A stretch of 64,000 nt of DNA from a bacterium. Its GTDB lineage: Bacteria; JAJVIF01. The number at the start of each line of letters is the position of its first letter. The first letter of the stretch is position 1. The notes beneath the pieces are model-generated. The model was given only the letters and a program-made list of their open reading frames with translations. It had not been told where the DNA came from and made no database searches. The stretch covers positions 248,001-312,000 of the forward strand of contig JAJVIF010000001.1 of NCBI GenBank assembly GCA_022072165.1, given 5' to 3'. This document shows positions 42,407 through 50,382 of the stretch, in pieces. A program made the translations under genes and the position numbers.

Positions 42407-43216
42407 GTGACCACTGCCGCTCCCGACCCGACACCTAACGCAGCGCCGGAGAATCCTGCTCCACGTCCCGGTCTCCCCCTCGGCGCGCTCCTTGGAGGCA
42501 TCGCCACGCTGCTTACCATTGGGGTGGCCTCCTCACAGCTCATCCTCAACAGCCTGCAAATCCGGGAAAAGGCGCAAGCGCTGCCGGTCACGGCGACCGT
42601 CGACCCGCCGGCGTCGGGTGCTGTTCCCCCCCAGCCAGAAATCACCGATCTGCCTGCTACGGCTGACACTTCAGCTTCGACCGCTGCTGACAGCGAGCAA
42701 CCGTCGGGTTGGTACACGTACCCCCCAATCGGCGGAGCAAAAGTGCCGGCAGCGCTGGAGCCATCAGTGCATCGGCTGTATGTCGCACTCGAGAAGGGCA
42801 TTCGGAATGCCCGGGACTTTACCTATCTGGTGTATGTCGCAGACACCACGGTGCTGCGCCAGATCCGCAAGCCCGAGAAAGTGGGAACTGCGCTCTCCCT
42901 CGATCCTGCCTGGCCGAGCGCTCATCCGACACCGACAGTCACGTGGACTCCGTCCCTCTGGAACACGCTCCAGCAACAAGGCACCGGGCAGGTGGTGTTT
43001 GTGGCGTGTGTGTGCCAGTCAGAGCCCTGTGCTGCCCCGGTCATCGAATGGGACATGCTGCGCAAAGCCCTGAGTGGATCCGGCATTCAGGTAACTTCAG
43101 CCGAATGGGATCTGGGCGTGATGACCCTGCCGGTGACCGTGATGAGTCCTGACGGTACGCCGTGTACTATCGGTGGGCCACTTATTCTGGCCCTGGTGCC
43201 GACCGCAGGAGAGTAA
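42407..43216 (+). CDS. Unknown membrane-anchored protein
   Basis: 269 residues from a GTG with AGGAG 11 bases upstream; an earlier start would add 21 residues. It has a Pro-rich N-terminus, one membrane segment at about 28-46 (ALLGGIATLLTIGVASSQL), a Pro/Ala/Thr linker to about 100, then an exported domain of about 165 residues with four cysteines (ACVCQSEPCAAPV and a later one). The pattern GQVVFVACVC suggests a strand at the core. I recognise no family. It abuts the arginase gene. Confidence 0.6.
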   Translation: MTTAAPDPTPNAAPENPAPRPGLPLGALLGGIATLLTIGVASSQLILNSLQIREKAQALPVTATVDPPASGAVPPQPEITDLPATADTSASTAADSEQPSGWYTYPPIGGAKVPAALEPSVHRLYVALEKGIRNARDFTYLVYVADTTVLRQIRKPEKVGTALSLDPAWPSAHPTPTVTWTPSLWNTLQQQGTGQVVFVACVCQSEPCAAPVIEWDMLRKALSGSGIQVTSAEWDLGVMTLPVTVMSPDGTPCTIGGPLILALVPTAGE

Positions 43217-43222
43217 TTGCAC

Positions 43223-44128
43223 ATGCCGGCTGCCCGTACGGTGGAGTACATCGGAGTCCCGTTTGATTGGGGGGCTTCGAAGCGGGGGTGTCGCCTCGCG
43301 CCGGATGCGCTGCGTGCCCTCGACCTGCACACACGCCTGCGTGCTGGTGGTCAGGAGGTCCTGGAAGGTGGAAACATCGCGCTTCCCCGCCACACCCCTG
43401 CCCATGTTTCCACCGGCAAGCTCAATCATCTCCCGCTGGTTGAAGCGATGGCGCTGGCCCTCGCGGAACGGGTAGAGAACGCCCTGGTGCTCGACCGGTT
43501 TCCCCTCATCATGGGTGGCGATCACAGCATTGCCCTGGGAAGTCTGGCCGGGGCGTCCCGGGTGATCTCGCCCCTCGGAGTCCTCTGGATCGATGCCCAC
43601 GGCGATTTCAATGACGACCTCACCTCGCCGAGTGGCAACATCCACGGGATGCCCCTCTCTTCCCTGGTGGGGATGGGCCCCGACATTCTGAATGTCCTCG
43701 CAGGACCCTCCCCCAAGATTCAACCCGAGCATGTCGCACTCTTTGGAGTCCGGGATCTGGATGTCGCCGAAGCCCCAAAGCTGGCTGCCAGCGGAGTCCG
43801 GGTCTTTCCGATGACCGCCATCCGCAAGCGGGGGTTCGATGTTGCCCTCGCTGAAGCGCTGGAAGTGGTGACCACTGGCACCGCAGGCTTCGCCTGCAGC
43901 TTCGATATCGATGGCCTGGAACCGGAAGAGATGCCGGGGACAGGGACCCGATCACCAGAGGGGCTCAGCCTCGCCGAAGGGCAACAACTGCTTCAGGCAG
44001 CAGCTGCTACCGGACAACTGTGCGCATTGGAATGCACGGAACTCAATCCCTTGCTGGACCAGGAAGGGATTACCTGCCGTCGGACGCTGGAACTGCTGCT
44101 CGCCGCCTTCCCCGACGCTTCCGCTTGA
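43223..44128 (+). CDS. Arginase-family ureohydrolase
   Basis: 301 residues from ATG 43223; a TTG two codons earlier, closer to the AGGAG, is also possible. Manganese-binding motifs are complete: GGDHSIALGS, WIDAHGDFND and SFDIDGLEPEEMPGTGT. SGNIHGMPLS is the substrate loop typical of arginases (SGNxHGMP) rather than agmatinases. It likely hydrolyses L-arginine to ornithine and urea; formiminoglutamase activity is less likely. No urease genes are nearby. Confidence 0.88.
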   Translation: MPAARTVEYIGVPFDWGASKRGCRLAPDALRALDLHTRLRAGGQEVLEGGNIALPRHTPAHVSTGKLNHLPLVEAMALALAERVENALVLDRFPLIMGGDHSIALGSLAGASRVISPLGVLWIDAHGDFNDDLTSPSGNIHGMPLSSLVGMGPDILNVLAGPSPKIQPEHVALFGVRDLDVAEAPKLAASGVRVFPMTAIRKRGFDVALAEALEVVTTGTAGFACSFDIDGLEPEEMPGTGTRSPEGLSLAEGQQLLQAAAATGQLCALECTELNPLLDQEGITCRRTLELLLAAFPDASA

Positions 44129-44130
44129 AG

Positions 44131-45438
44131 CTAGACCGCCGGACCGAATCCGGCGGCTTCCAGGTCCGCCACCACCGCCAGCGCTGACCGCTCGGGGTGG
44201 AAATACGTCTGGGCCGCCCGCTGAATGTCATCCTTGGTCACGGACGTAATGGCTTCGATGTGATCGCGGAAGTGGGTGAGGGGGAGTCCGTAGCGGGCGA
44301 TCGATAGCAGCTGCCCCGCCATCGCTCCATTGGTCTCGATAGTGAGGGGGAACCGGTCGCGGAAGAAGCTCCGGGCGTCATCCAGTTCCAGGTCTGTGAC
44401 CTGTTCCTCCTGGAGCTTCGTCATCTCGCCACGGACTCCGGCCAGCGCCTGCTGCGCGGTGCTGTTCGACGTCTGTAGCACGACTGAGAAGACCCCGACA
44501 TGCTCAAATGGTGAGTACCGGCTGGCGACCTGATACGCCAGCCCCTGGTTGTCCCGGACTTCCACACCAATCCGGCTGGAGAGACTGGAGGCCCCGTAGA
44601 TGTAGTTCAGCATAAGGAATGGGTAATAGTCCGCATGTCCCCGCGGGATCGACATCCAGCCCAATCGGAGATTGGCCTGCTGGATGGGCCGGTGCACCAG
44701 TACCTGCCGCGACTCAGTCATCGCTGGTGGCAGCGTCGGTGCTGGCGGCTCGACCTGAGGACCCTCCCAGCTACCGAAGTGCGACTCGATCAGCCCCAGC
44801 GTTGCGGCAGGATCAAACGCCCCAGCCAGCGCGATGATGGCGTCGCGAGCACCGTAGTGACGTGTATGAAACGCCGCCACGGCTTCCCGGGAAAGGAGCG
44901 GGACCGACTCCAGCGTCCCCTCGACATGCCACCCATAAGGTGAGCCGGCGGCCACCTGCTCCACAAAGACCCGCTCACACAGGTCGCCGGGGCGCTCGAG
45001 CTCGGAACGAATCCCGCCCTCGACCTGCTTCTTGCCGCGGGCCACTTCCTCTTCGGGAAACTGCGAGTGCTGGAGCGTATCCCCCAGGATTTCCAGCGCC
45101 AGCGGCAGATGCTCGCTCAGGAACTGCATCCCGCCCGAGCTCCCCTCAGAGCCGGCGGAAAAGTGATACGAGCCACCAACGAAATCAATCGCCTCGTCGA
45201 GGGCTTCTTTGCTGCGAGCTGGTGTGCCGTCACCGATGCCCCGGGCGGTCAGGTGCGCCAGTCCCATGAGCGGTTCGGGGTCAAGGATGCCGCCGGCGCG
45301 AAGCCAGCAGCCGATGGCGACACTGGGGACCTGCGGTCGGGGCAGGAGTAGCACCCGCAGTCCGTTGGGCAGCGTGTGATCCTGGATGTCCTGGATGAAA
45401 GCGAATCGCGATTCCGGAGAGGTGAGTGTGGTCGACAT
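44131..45438 (-). CDS. M16-family peptidase homologue, non-catalytic partner
   Basis: 435 residues from ATG 45438, after GGAGGT. It is an M16B fold (two about 200-residue halves). In place of the zinc motif HxxEH it has AHLTAR (61-66), so the Glu and second His are lost. The C-terminal half has SSLSSRIGVEVRDNQGLAYQV, the Arg/Tyr substrate-clamping region of the M16B partner. Such subunits form heterodimers with a catalytic one, here the gene directly upstream (8 bases). Confidence 0.86.
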   Translation of the reverse strand: MSTTLTSPESRFAFIQDIQDHTLPNGLRVLLLPRPQVPSVAIGCWLRAGGILDPEPLMGLAHLTARGIGDGTPARSKEALDEAIDFVGGSYHFSAGSEGSSGGMQFLSEHLPLALEILGDTLQHSQFPEEEVARGKKQVEGGIRSELERPGDLCERVFVEQVAAGSPYGWHVEGTLESVPLLSREAVAAFHTRHYGARDAIIALAGAFDPAATLGLIESHFGSWEGPQVEPPAPTLPPAMTESRQVLVHRPIQQANLRLGWMSIPRGHADYYPFLMLNYIYGASSLSSRIGVEVRDNQGLAYQVASRYSPFEHVGVFSVVLQTSNSTAQQALAGVRGEMTKLQEEQVTDLELDDARSFFRDRFPLTIETNGAMAGQLLSIARYGLPLTHFRDHIEAITSVTKDDIQRAAQTYFHPERSALAVVADLEAAGFGPAV

Positions 45439-45446
45439 AGCGCTGG

Positions 45447-46748
45447 TTACACCTCCGCCAGGGCAGGAGTAGATGCATTGACACCGGGCATCGCACTGGC
45501 ATCGAGGAGCGTGGCGATCGTGCAGTTGGTCGGGACCAGATAGGTCTTTGCGACCCGCTGACAATCCTCTGGAGTCACTGCCTTCAGCCGTTCGAGGTAA
45601 TCGAAGTAGAGCCCCAGGTCGGCAGTGATCGCACTCAGCGCGATCTCCCGGGCCTGTTGGGCAACCCCCTCCCGACCATATACCTCATCGGCCACCATCT
45701 GATTCAGCGCCTTCTGGAACTCCCGCGCCGGGATCCCCTCCTGCTGCACCCGGGCCACCTCCGCCAGTAAGCCCTCTTCCAGCTGCTCCGCGGTATGACC
45801 TGGGGCGCATTTACCGTAGAACAGGAACCACCGGGGATCGATAGAGTCGGCATCATAGAAGCCGCCTGCGAACAGGGCGAGCTGCTGTTCGTACACCAGC
45901 GACTTGTGCAGCCGCGAGGACTCCCCATCGCTAAGGATGCGCTCCAGCACCATGAGCGGGAAGCCATCCGGATGCGCCCAGGTCGGTACATGGTAGGAAC
46001 AGAGGACCATCGGCAATTCGACATGCTCTTTGTACACCGTCGTCCGTCGTAGCCCCTTTTGTGGCGGCTCGACGGTTCGCAAGACTGGCGGCTCCGGACC
46101 CGCCAGGATCAACTCAAAGCGCTCCCGGATCATCGCCAGCGCCGCTGCCGGATCGACATCTCCCACCAGAACTGCCATCGCGTTGTTGGGCGAGTAGAAA
46201 GTTCGGTAGTACTCATAAGCCTCATCCCGGGTCACGGTAGAAATATCAGAGGCCCAGCCAACCACCGGATGCCTGTACGGATGCGCCCAGAAGGCGGTCG
46301 CCGCCATCGCTTCAAACAAGGTCCCGAACGGTTGATCATCGGTCCGCAGTTTTCGTTCCTCATTGACGACAGTGCGCTCGCTGAGGAACTCCGACGGGTC
46401 AAACAGCGCTCCCCCCATTCGATCCGCTTCCAGCTCGAGCGCCAGAGGGAGTTTGTCGATTGCCATATGCTCGTAGTACGCCGTCACGTCCGGGGTCGTG
46501 AACGCGTTGAAATTCCCGCCATGTCGCTGAACGGTCCTGGAGTACTCCCCCTTGCCGACCTGCGCGGTCCCTTTGAACATCATATGTTCGCACAGGTGCG
46601 ACAGCCCGGTCTGGTTGGGACCTTCGTTTCTGGCACCGACGCGGTACCAGACCTGGAACGAAAATACCGGGGATTTGTGGTCCGGCAGGATGATGACCCG
46701 CATGCCGTTGGCAAGGGTGGTGTCGAGCAGCGTCGGGGGAATAGCCAT
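45447..46748 (-). CDS. M16-family zinc peptidase, catalytic subunit
   Basis: 433 residues from ATG 46748; upstream in-frame GTG possible. Zinc motif HLCEH (51-55) with a third ligand in VVNEERK (E130/E131). It has a typical M16B pattern NGMRVIILPDHKSPVFSF at the start. No signal peptide is seen, so it may act in the cytoplasm, which is common for M16B pairs. The start codon has no Shine-Dalgarno site; TAAT lies a few bases before. It pairs with the downstream non-catalytic homologue. Confidence 0.9.
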   Translation of the reverse strand: MAIPPTLLDTTLANGMRVIILPDHKSPVFSFQVWYRVGARNEGPNQTGLSHLCEHMMFKGTAQVGKGEYSRTVQRHGGNFNAFTTPDVTAYYEHMAIDKLPLALELEADRMGGALFDPSEFLSERTVVNEERKLRTDDQPFGTLFEAMAATAFWAHPYRHPVVGWASDISTVTRDEAYEYYRTFYSPNNAMAVLVGDVDPAAALAMIRERFELILAGPEPPVLRTVEPPQKGLRRTTVYKEHVELPMVLCSYHVPTWAHPDGFPLMVLERILSDGESSRLHKSLVYEQQLALFAGGFYDADSIDPRWFLFYGKCAPGHTAEQLEEGLLAEVARVQQEGIPAREFQKALNQMVADEVYGREGVAQQAREIALSAITADLGLYFDYLERLKAVTPEDCQRVAKTYLVPTNCTIATLLDASAMPGVNASTPALAEV

Positions 46749-46854
46749 ATCCGCATTAGACCACGAACCATCCCGCTGAGGAACACCTGCGGCTTCAACA
46801 AGACGGGGCACCCCGCAGGATGCCCCGTGCCCCTGTTCTCCTGTTGCGCGGCGA

Positions 46855-47631
46855 TTACTCCGCCTGCGCCAGATTTGGGCTGTCAGACTGTACTTCGCTG
46901 AAGAATGCTTTCAGTGTCTCCAGCGTCGTGGTGGGGTCCGCCTCGAACCCCTTCACGCACCCCGCGCAGCAGAACTTCACGAGGAAGTTGTCCTTGATAA
47001 TTTCCACAGGTTCGCCCATACCGCCAAGCTCCTCACCAGTGGTGGGGCAGGCCGTAAGGGGATAGAGCGCACCCTGCTGCTCTTTGATCATCACATCCAG
47101 GTTAGTCAGGAACCGCGCCGGATCCGCCACGAACCGCTTTTCACAGCCGGGGCAGCAGAGCACGATCAGGCGGCCTTCATGGGTGAAGGTATGCAGCTTG
47201 GGGCTGGCGGGATCCAGGGTTTCGCCGGTGACGCAGCAGGTGTTCACCGGGAAGTAGCCAGCGGCGGTCATGATGCCAACCTTGGGCCAGCTCGCGGGGC
47301 GGACATCGATGATCTCCTCACCCTCGTCGTCGCAGGGGGCCAGATTCATGCCGGCGACTTGCACTTCCTTGTCGCCTTTGTTCTTGCAGCATTCCTTGGC
47401 TTCGCCGCTATCTGCGGTCTTGACCGCATTGGCATCAGTCGAACAGGACTCCTTCGCTTCGGCGGAGCAACAGGCATCGCCGTCTTGCTTGGCTTCTTTG
47501 GCTTCCGCCGAGCAGCAGGCATCCCCGGACTTGGAGTCGGGATCCCCGGCATAGGCGACATCAAGCGCTGCTGCTCCCAGGAAGAGCAGGGCGGACATGC
47601 CCAGCACCTGGAGCGATCGCATCGAGAACAT
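46855..47631 (-). CDS. Exported Cys-rich protein with two YHS-like metal-binding segments
   Basis: 258 residues from ATG 47631, which has GGAGGT upstream. Signal peptide with cleavage near AYA. The next 50 residues hold Cys-Cys repeats (GDACCSAEAKE twice, then KESCSTDAN and KECCKNKG). Two segments follow with C-CxTG then CCPGC/CCAGC ten to thirty residues later (CCVTGETLD and VLCCPGCEKRF; CPTTGEEL and KFCCAGCVKGF), like YHS domains. A metal (copper or iron) carrier or sensor is plausible. No metal operon is adjacent. The M16 catalytic gene follows on the same strand, about 105 bases away. Confidence 0.65.
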   Translation of the reverse strand: MFSMRSLQVLGMSALLFLGAAALDVAYAGDPDSKSGDACCSAEAKEAKQDGDACCSAEAKESCSTDANAVKTADSGEAKECCKNKGDKEVQVAGMNLAPCDDEGEEIIDVRPASWPKVGIMTAAGYFPVNTCCVTGETLDPASPKLHTFTHEGRLIVLCCPGCEKRFVADPARFLTNLDVMIKEQQGALYPLTACPTTGEELGGMGEPVEIIKDNFLVKFCCAGCVKGFEADPTTTLETLKAFFSEVQSDSPNLAQAE

Positions 47632-47753
47632 GGATGAACTGACCTCCGTCGAGTCGTTTGTAGTCGGCACCCGGCCGCTCCTGACTATACCGACTTTTCC
47701 CGCTGGAGACCCACATTTCTGGGCGGATTTCCCACGTAGAGCGTGACGCCGGG

Positions 47754-47759
47754 TACACT
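47754..47759 (+). promoter_or_regulatory. -10-like TACACT before the DegT-family gene
   Basis: Ends 8 bases before ATG 47768, as at nusB. No Shine-Dalgarno site is present. Confidence 0.45.
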
Positions 47760-47767
47760 TCCGCGCC

Positions 47768-48904
47768 ATGTCACACGCGCCCGCGACCCTGCAGGTTCCC
47801 TTCATCGATCTGGCCCGCCAGCATGCGGAGCAGCAGGAAGCCCTCGAACAGGCCCTGCTGACCACCTTCCGCAAAGGCGCATACTGCAACGGGCCGACCG
47901 TGCAGGCCTTCGAGCGGGCGTGTCAGACGTATCTCGCCCCGGACGGCGGACTGACAGCGCTGGCCTGCGCCTCAGGCACGGATGCGCTGGTCCTTGCCCT
48001 GCAGGCGTTGGGGGCGGGTCCCGGCACCAAAGTCATCACACCGACCTTCTCGTTCTTCGCATCGGCGTCGGCGATCAGTCTCAATGGTGCGACGCCGGTC
48101 TTCGCCGACATCGACCCGACCACGTACTGCCTCAGCCGCGAGACCCTCGAAGCCGCCTGGCAGTCCGGCGTAGTGGGCATCATCGTGGTCCACCTCTATG
48201 GCCATCCCGCGCCCCTCGATGAGATCCTGGCCTTCGCAAACGAAAAGGGCATCTGGGTCCTGGAAGACACGGCGCAGTCCTTTGGTGCCCGGTACCGGGG
48301 GCAGGCCGTGGGGACCCTGGGTCGCGCCGGGGCGGTCAGCTTCTATCCCACCAAGAATCTGAACGCCTGCGGCGATGCCGGGCTGATGACCACCACCGAT
48401 CCCGCCCTCGCCGAGACCCTGCGCCTCCTTCGGGCGCACGGTGAGCAGCCCCGCTACACTCATACAATTCTTGGGCGGAACAGCAGGATGGACGATCTGC
48501 AAGCGGCCGTCCTCGCGGTCAAGCTGGAGCGCCTCGACCACTGGAATGCCCAGCGTCGTGACATCGCCGCGACCTTCTCCGCTGCCTTCGCAGACCTGCC
48601 GCTGGTGACACCCCCGGGTCCGGCGGAGGGCATCGAGCCCATCTTTCACCAGTACACCATCGCAACGCAGCAGCGGGATGCCCTGCGTCAGCATCTCACC
48701 GACCTCGGCATCGGTTGTGGTGTCTATTACCCGGTGCCGATGCATATGCAGCCCCTCTATGCCGGATCAGGCGTGGCTCCAGAGAGCCTGCACAACGCCC
48801 ACCGACTCGCGCAGGAAGTCCTGTCACTGCCGATCTTCCCGCAGCTGACCCCGGCGGAGATCGAGGCGGTGATTGCCGGGGTCCGGAGTTTCTACGGCAG
48901 CTAA
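47768..48904 (+). CDS. DegT/DnrJ/EryC1/StrS-family sugar aminotransferase
   Basis: 378 residues. Motifs of the family: the start VPFIDLARQHAEQQ, NGPTVQAFER, ASGTDALVLALQALG, HLYGHPAPLDEI, EDTAQSFGARYRG, and the PLP lysine K196 in SFYPTKNLNACGDAG. These enzymes transfer an amino group to nucleotide-bound keto-sugars for surface polysaccharides. No dehydratase or glycosyltransferase gene is nearby, so the sugar is unknown. Confidence 0.88.
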   Translation: MSHAPATLQVPFIDLARQHAEQQEALEQALLTTFRKGAYCNGPTVQAFERACQTYLAPDGGLTALACASGTDALVLALQALGAGPGTKVITPTFSFFASASAISLNGATPVFADIDPTTYCLSRETLEAAWQSGVVGIIVVHLYGHPAPLDEILAFANEKGIWVLEDTAQSFGARYRGQAVGTLGRAGAVSFYPTKNLNACGDAGLMTTTDPALAETLRLLRAHGEQPRYTHTILGRNSRMDDLQAAVLAVKLERLDHWNAQRRDIAATFSAAFADLPLVTPPGPAEGIEPIFHQYTIATQQRDALRQHLTDLGIGCGVYYPVPMHMQPLYAGSGVAPESLHNAHRLAQEVLSLPIFPQLTPAEIEAVIAGVRSFYGS

Positions 48905-48970
48905 CGCTATCTGTCGTTCGGCCTCGTATACTGTGCTTGTGCTTGAGTCCGGCGAAAGCGGCGACTGACC

Positions 48971-49375
48971 ATGCAGCAAGCCCCCGGCCTGACCCTGGTC
49001 GCCCTCTTCCTGTGGCTCATCCCCCTCCTCACGTTGCCGCATGAATGGCGCTTCCTGCGCAACACCCCCGGCATTCCAGTGTCGCAGTGGGTGCTGTCAG
49101 TGAGCGTCTTTGTCCTGTTCGCGGTCATGGATTTCATGTTGCTGTTTCATCCCCTGTTTAACATCATCGAACTCACATCCGTCGTCATGGGCTGCCTGAT
49201 CCTGATGATCCTCTGCAGCCTCTTGCTGATGACGGGACGCTTGCGGCTCTTCACCCGGCTTCAGGCAGAACGTCGCGCAGAGCGACGTGAGGTGCTCGAA
49301 GGCATTCGTGACCTCATTGATGAGCGCAAACGCGAAAAAATCAGGGCGCGCTATGGAGAGGATTCGCCCGCCTGA
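48971..49375 (+). CDS. Unknown small membrane protein
   Basis: 134 residues with three membrane segments (about 5-22, 42-62 and 69-90) and a basic, Arg/Glu-rich cytoplasmic C-terminus of about 45 residues (RLQAERRAERREVLEGIRDL). TATACT lies about 40 bases upstream. No family recognised. It precedes the DUF58 gene by 59 bases in the same direction and may belong to that group. Confidence 0.6.
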   Translation: MQQAPGLTLVALFLWLIPLLTLPHEWRFLRNTPGIPVSQWVLSVSVFVLFAVMDFMLLFHPLFNIIELTSVVMGCLILMILCSLLLMTGRLRLFTRLQAERRAERREVLEGIRDLIDERKREKIRARYGEDSPA

Positions 49376-49434
49376 GGTCCAGTGCCCGCCGAACTATTCC
49401 GCAGCCGGAGTCATCAGACTGACCAGGGAGCCCG

Positions 49435-50382
49435 ATGTCCACGCAGACCGCCAGCCCACTGACAGCTCAGGGAGGACCGTCGATGGCGGGGCGTGTGGTG
49501 CTGGAGGAAGGGTTCCTCGCCCGGCTGGAGCGCCTGCATTATCTGACACGGCTCATGGTGGTGGGAGGGATGCGGGGCGAAAAGAAATCCCGACGTCATG
49601 GGTCCAGCATCGAGTTCGCGGACTACCGGGCGTACAGCCGTGGCGACGATCTGCGGCGGGTGGACTGGAAAGTCTTCGCCCGGACCGATCGCTTCTACAC
49701 CAAGCTGTTCCACGAAGAAGAGGACCTGACGGTCCATCTGCTGATTGATGCGTCGGCCAGCATGGCCTACGGGAAACCACAGAAGTTCATGGTGGCGCAG
49801 CAGGTCGCGGCCGCGATGGGTTACATCGCAATGGCCAATCTGGAGCGCACCCGTTTCCGGGTCTTCGGTGACCGGCTCTATGCCAACGATACCGGGTACC
49901 TGCGGAGCAAAGGGTCGGTGCACAAAGCCTTCCGTTTCCTGGAGGACCTGGAGCCGCAGCGGGAAGCCCGTACGGACTTCCGCAAGAGTTTCGAAACGTT
50001 CGCTGGACAGACAAAGGGCCAGGGGCTGGTGATCATCCTCTCCGACTTCCTCGCAGAGGAAGGTCTTGTCGAGGGGCTCAAGCGCATCCTCTACGCTGGT
50101 CACCAGATTGTCTGTGTCCAGTTGCTGGATCAGCAGGAGATGGAGCCCGACCTCCGGGGCGAACTGGAACTGCGGGATGCGGAAGAGGGGACCCTCCGGG
50201 AGGTCACGATCTCTCCCCGCCTCCTCCGGATGTATCGCGCCTACCGGGATGCCTACCTGCAGCAGTTCGAAACCACCTGTCGTCGGCTGGGAATGAGCTA
50301 CATCCGGGCCCTCACCAGCGAGCCGATGGAAGAGATCGTGTTGCAGGGGCTGCGTCAAACCCGTCTGGTGGGCCGCGGATGA
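49435..50382 (+). CDS. DUF58-family protein
   Basis: 315 residues; ATG follows AGGGAG. The DUF58 core has GGMRGEKKSRRHGSSIEFADYR, GDDLRRVDWKVFARTD and, in the VWA-like part, VHLLIDASASMAYG, which keeps a DxSxS metal site. DUF58 proteins are usually encoded beside a MoxR AAA+ ATPase and VWA membrane proteins; here no MoxR is in the window. The stop overlaps the BatA-like gene by four bases. Confidence 0.88.
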   Translation: MSTQTASPLTAQGGPSMAGRVVLEEGFLARLERLHYLTRLMVVGGMRGEKKSRRHGSSIEFADYRAYSRGDDLRRVDWKVFARTDRFYTKLFHEEEDLTVHLLIDASASMAYGKPQKFMVAQQVAAAMGYIAMANLERTRFRVFGDRLYANDTGYLRSKGSVHKAFRFLEDLEPQREARTDFRKSFETFAGQTKGQGLVIILSDFLAEEGLVEGLKRILYAGHQIVCVQLLDQQEMEPDLRGELELRDAEEGTLREVTISPRLLRMYRAYRDAYLQQFETTCRRLGMSYIRALTSEPMEEIVLQGLRQTRLVGRG

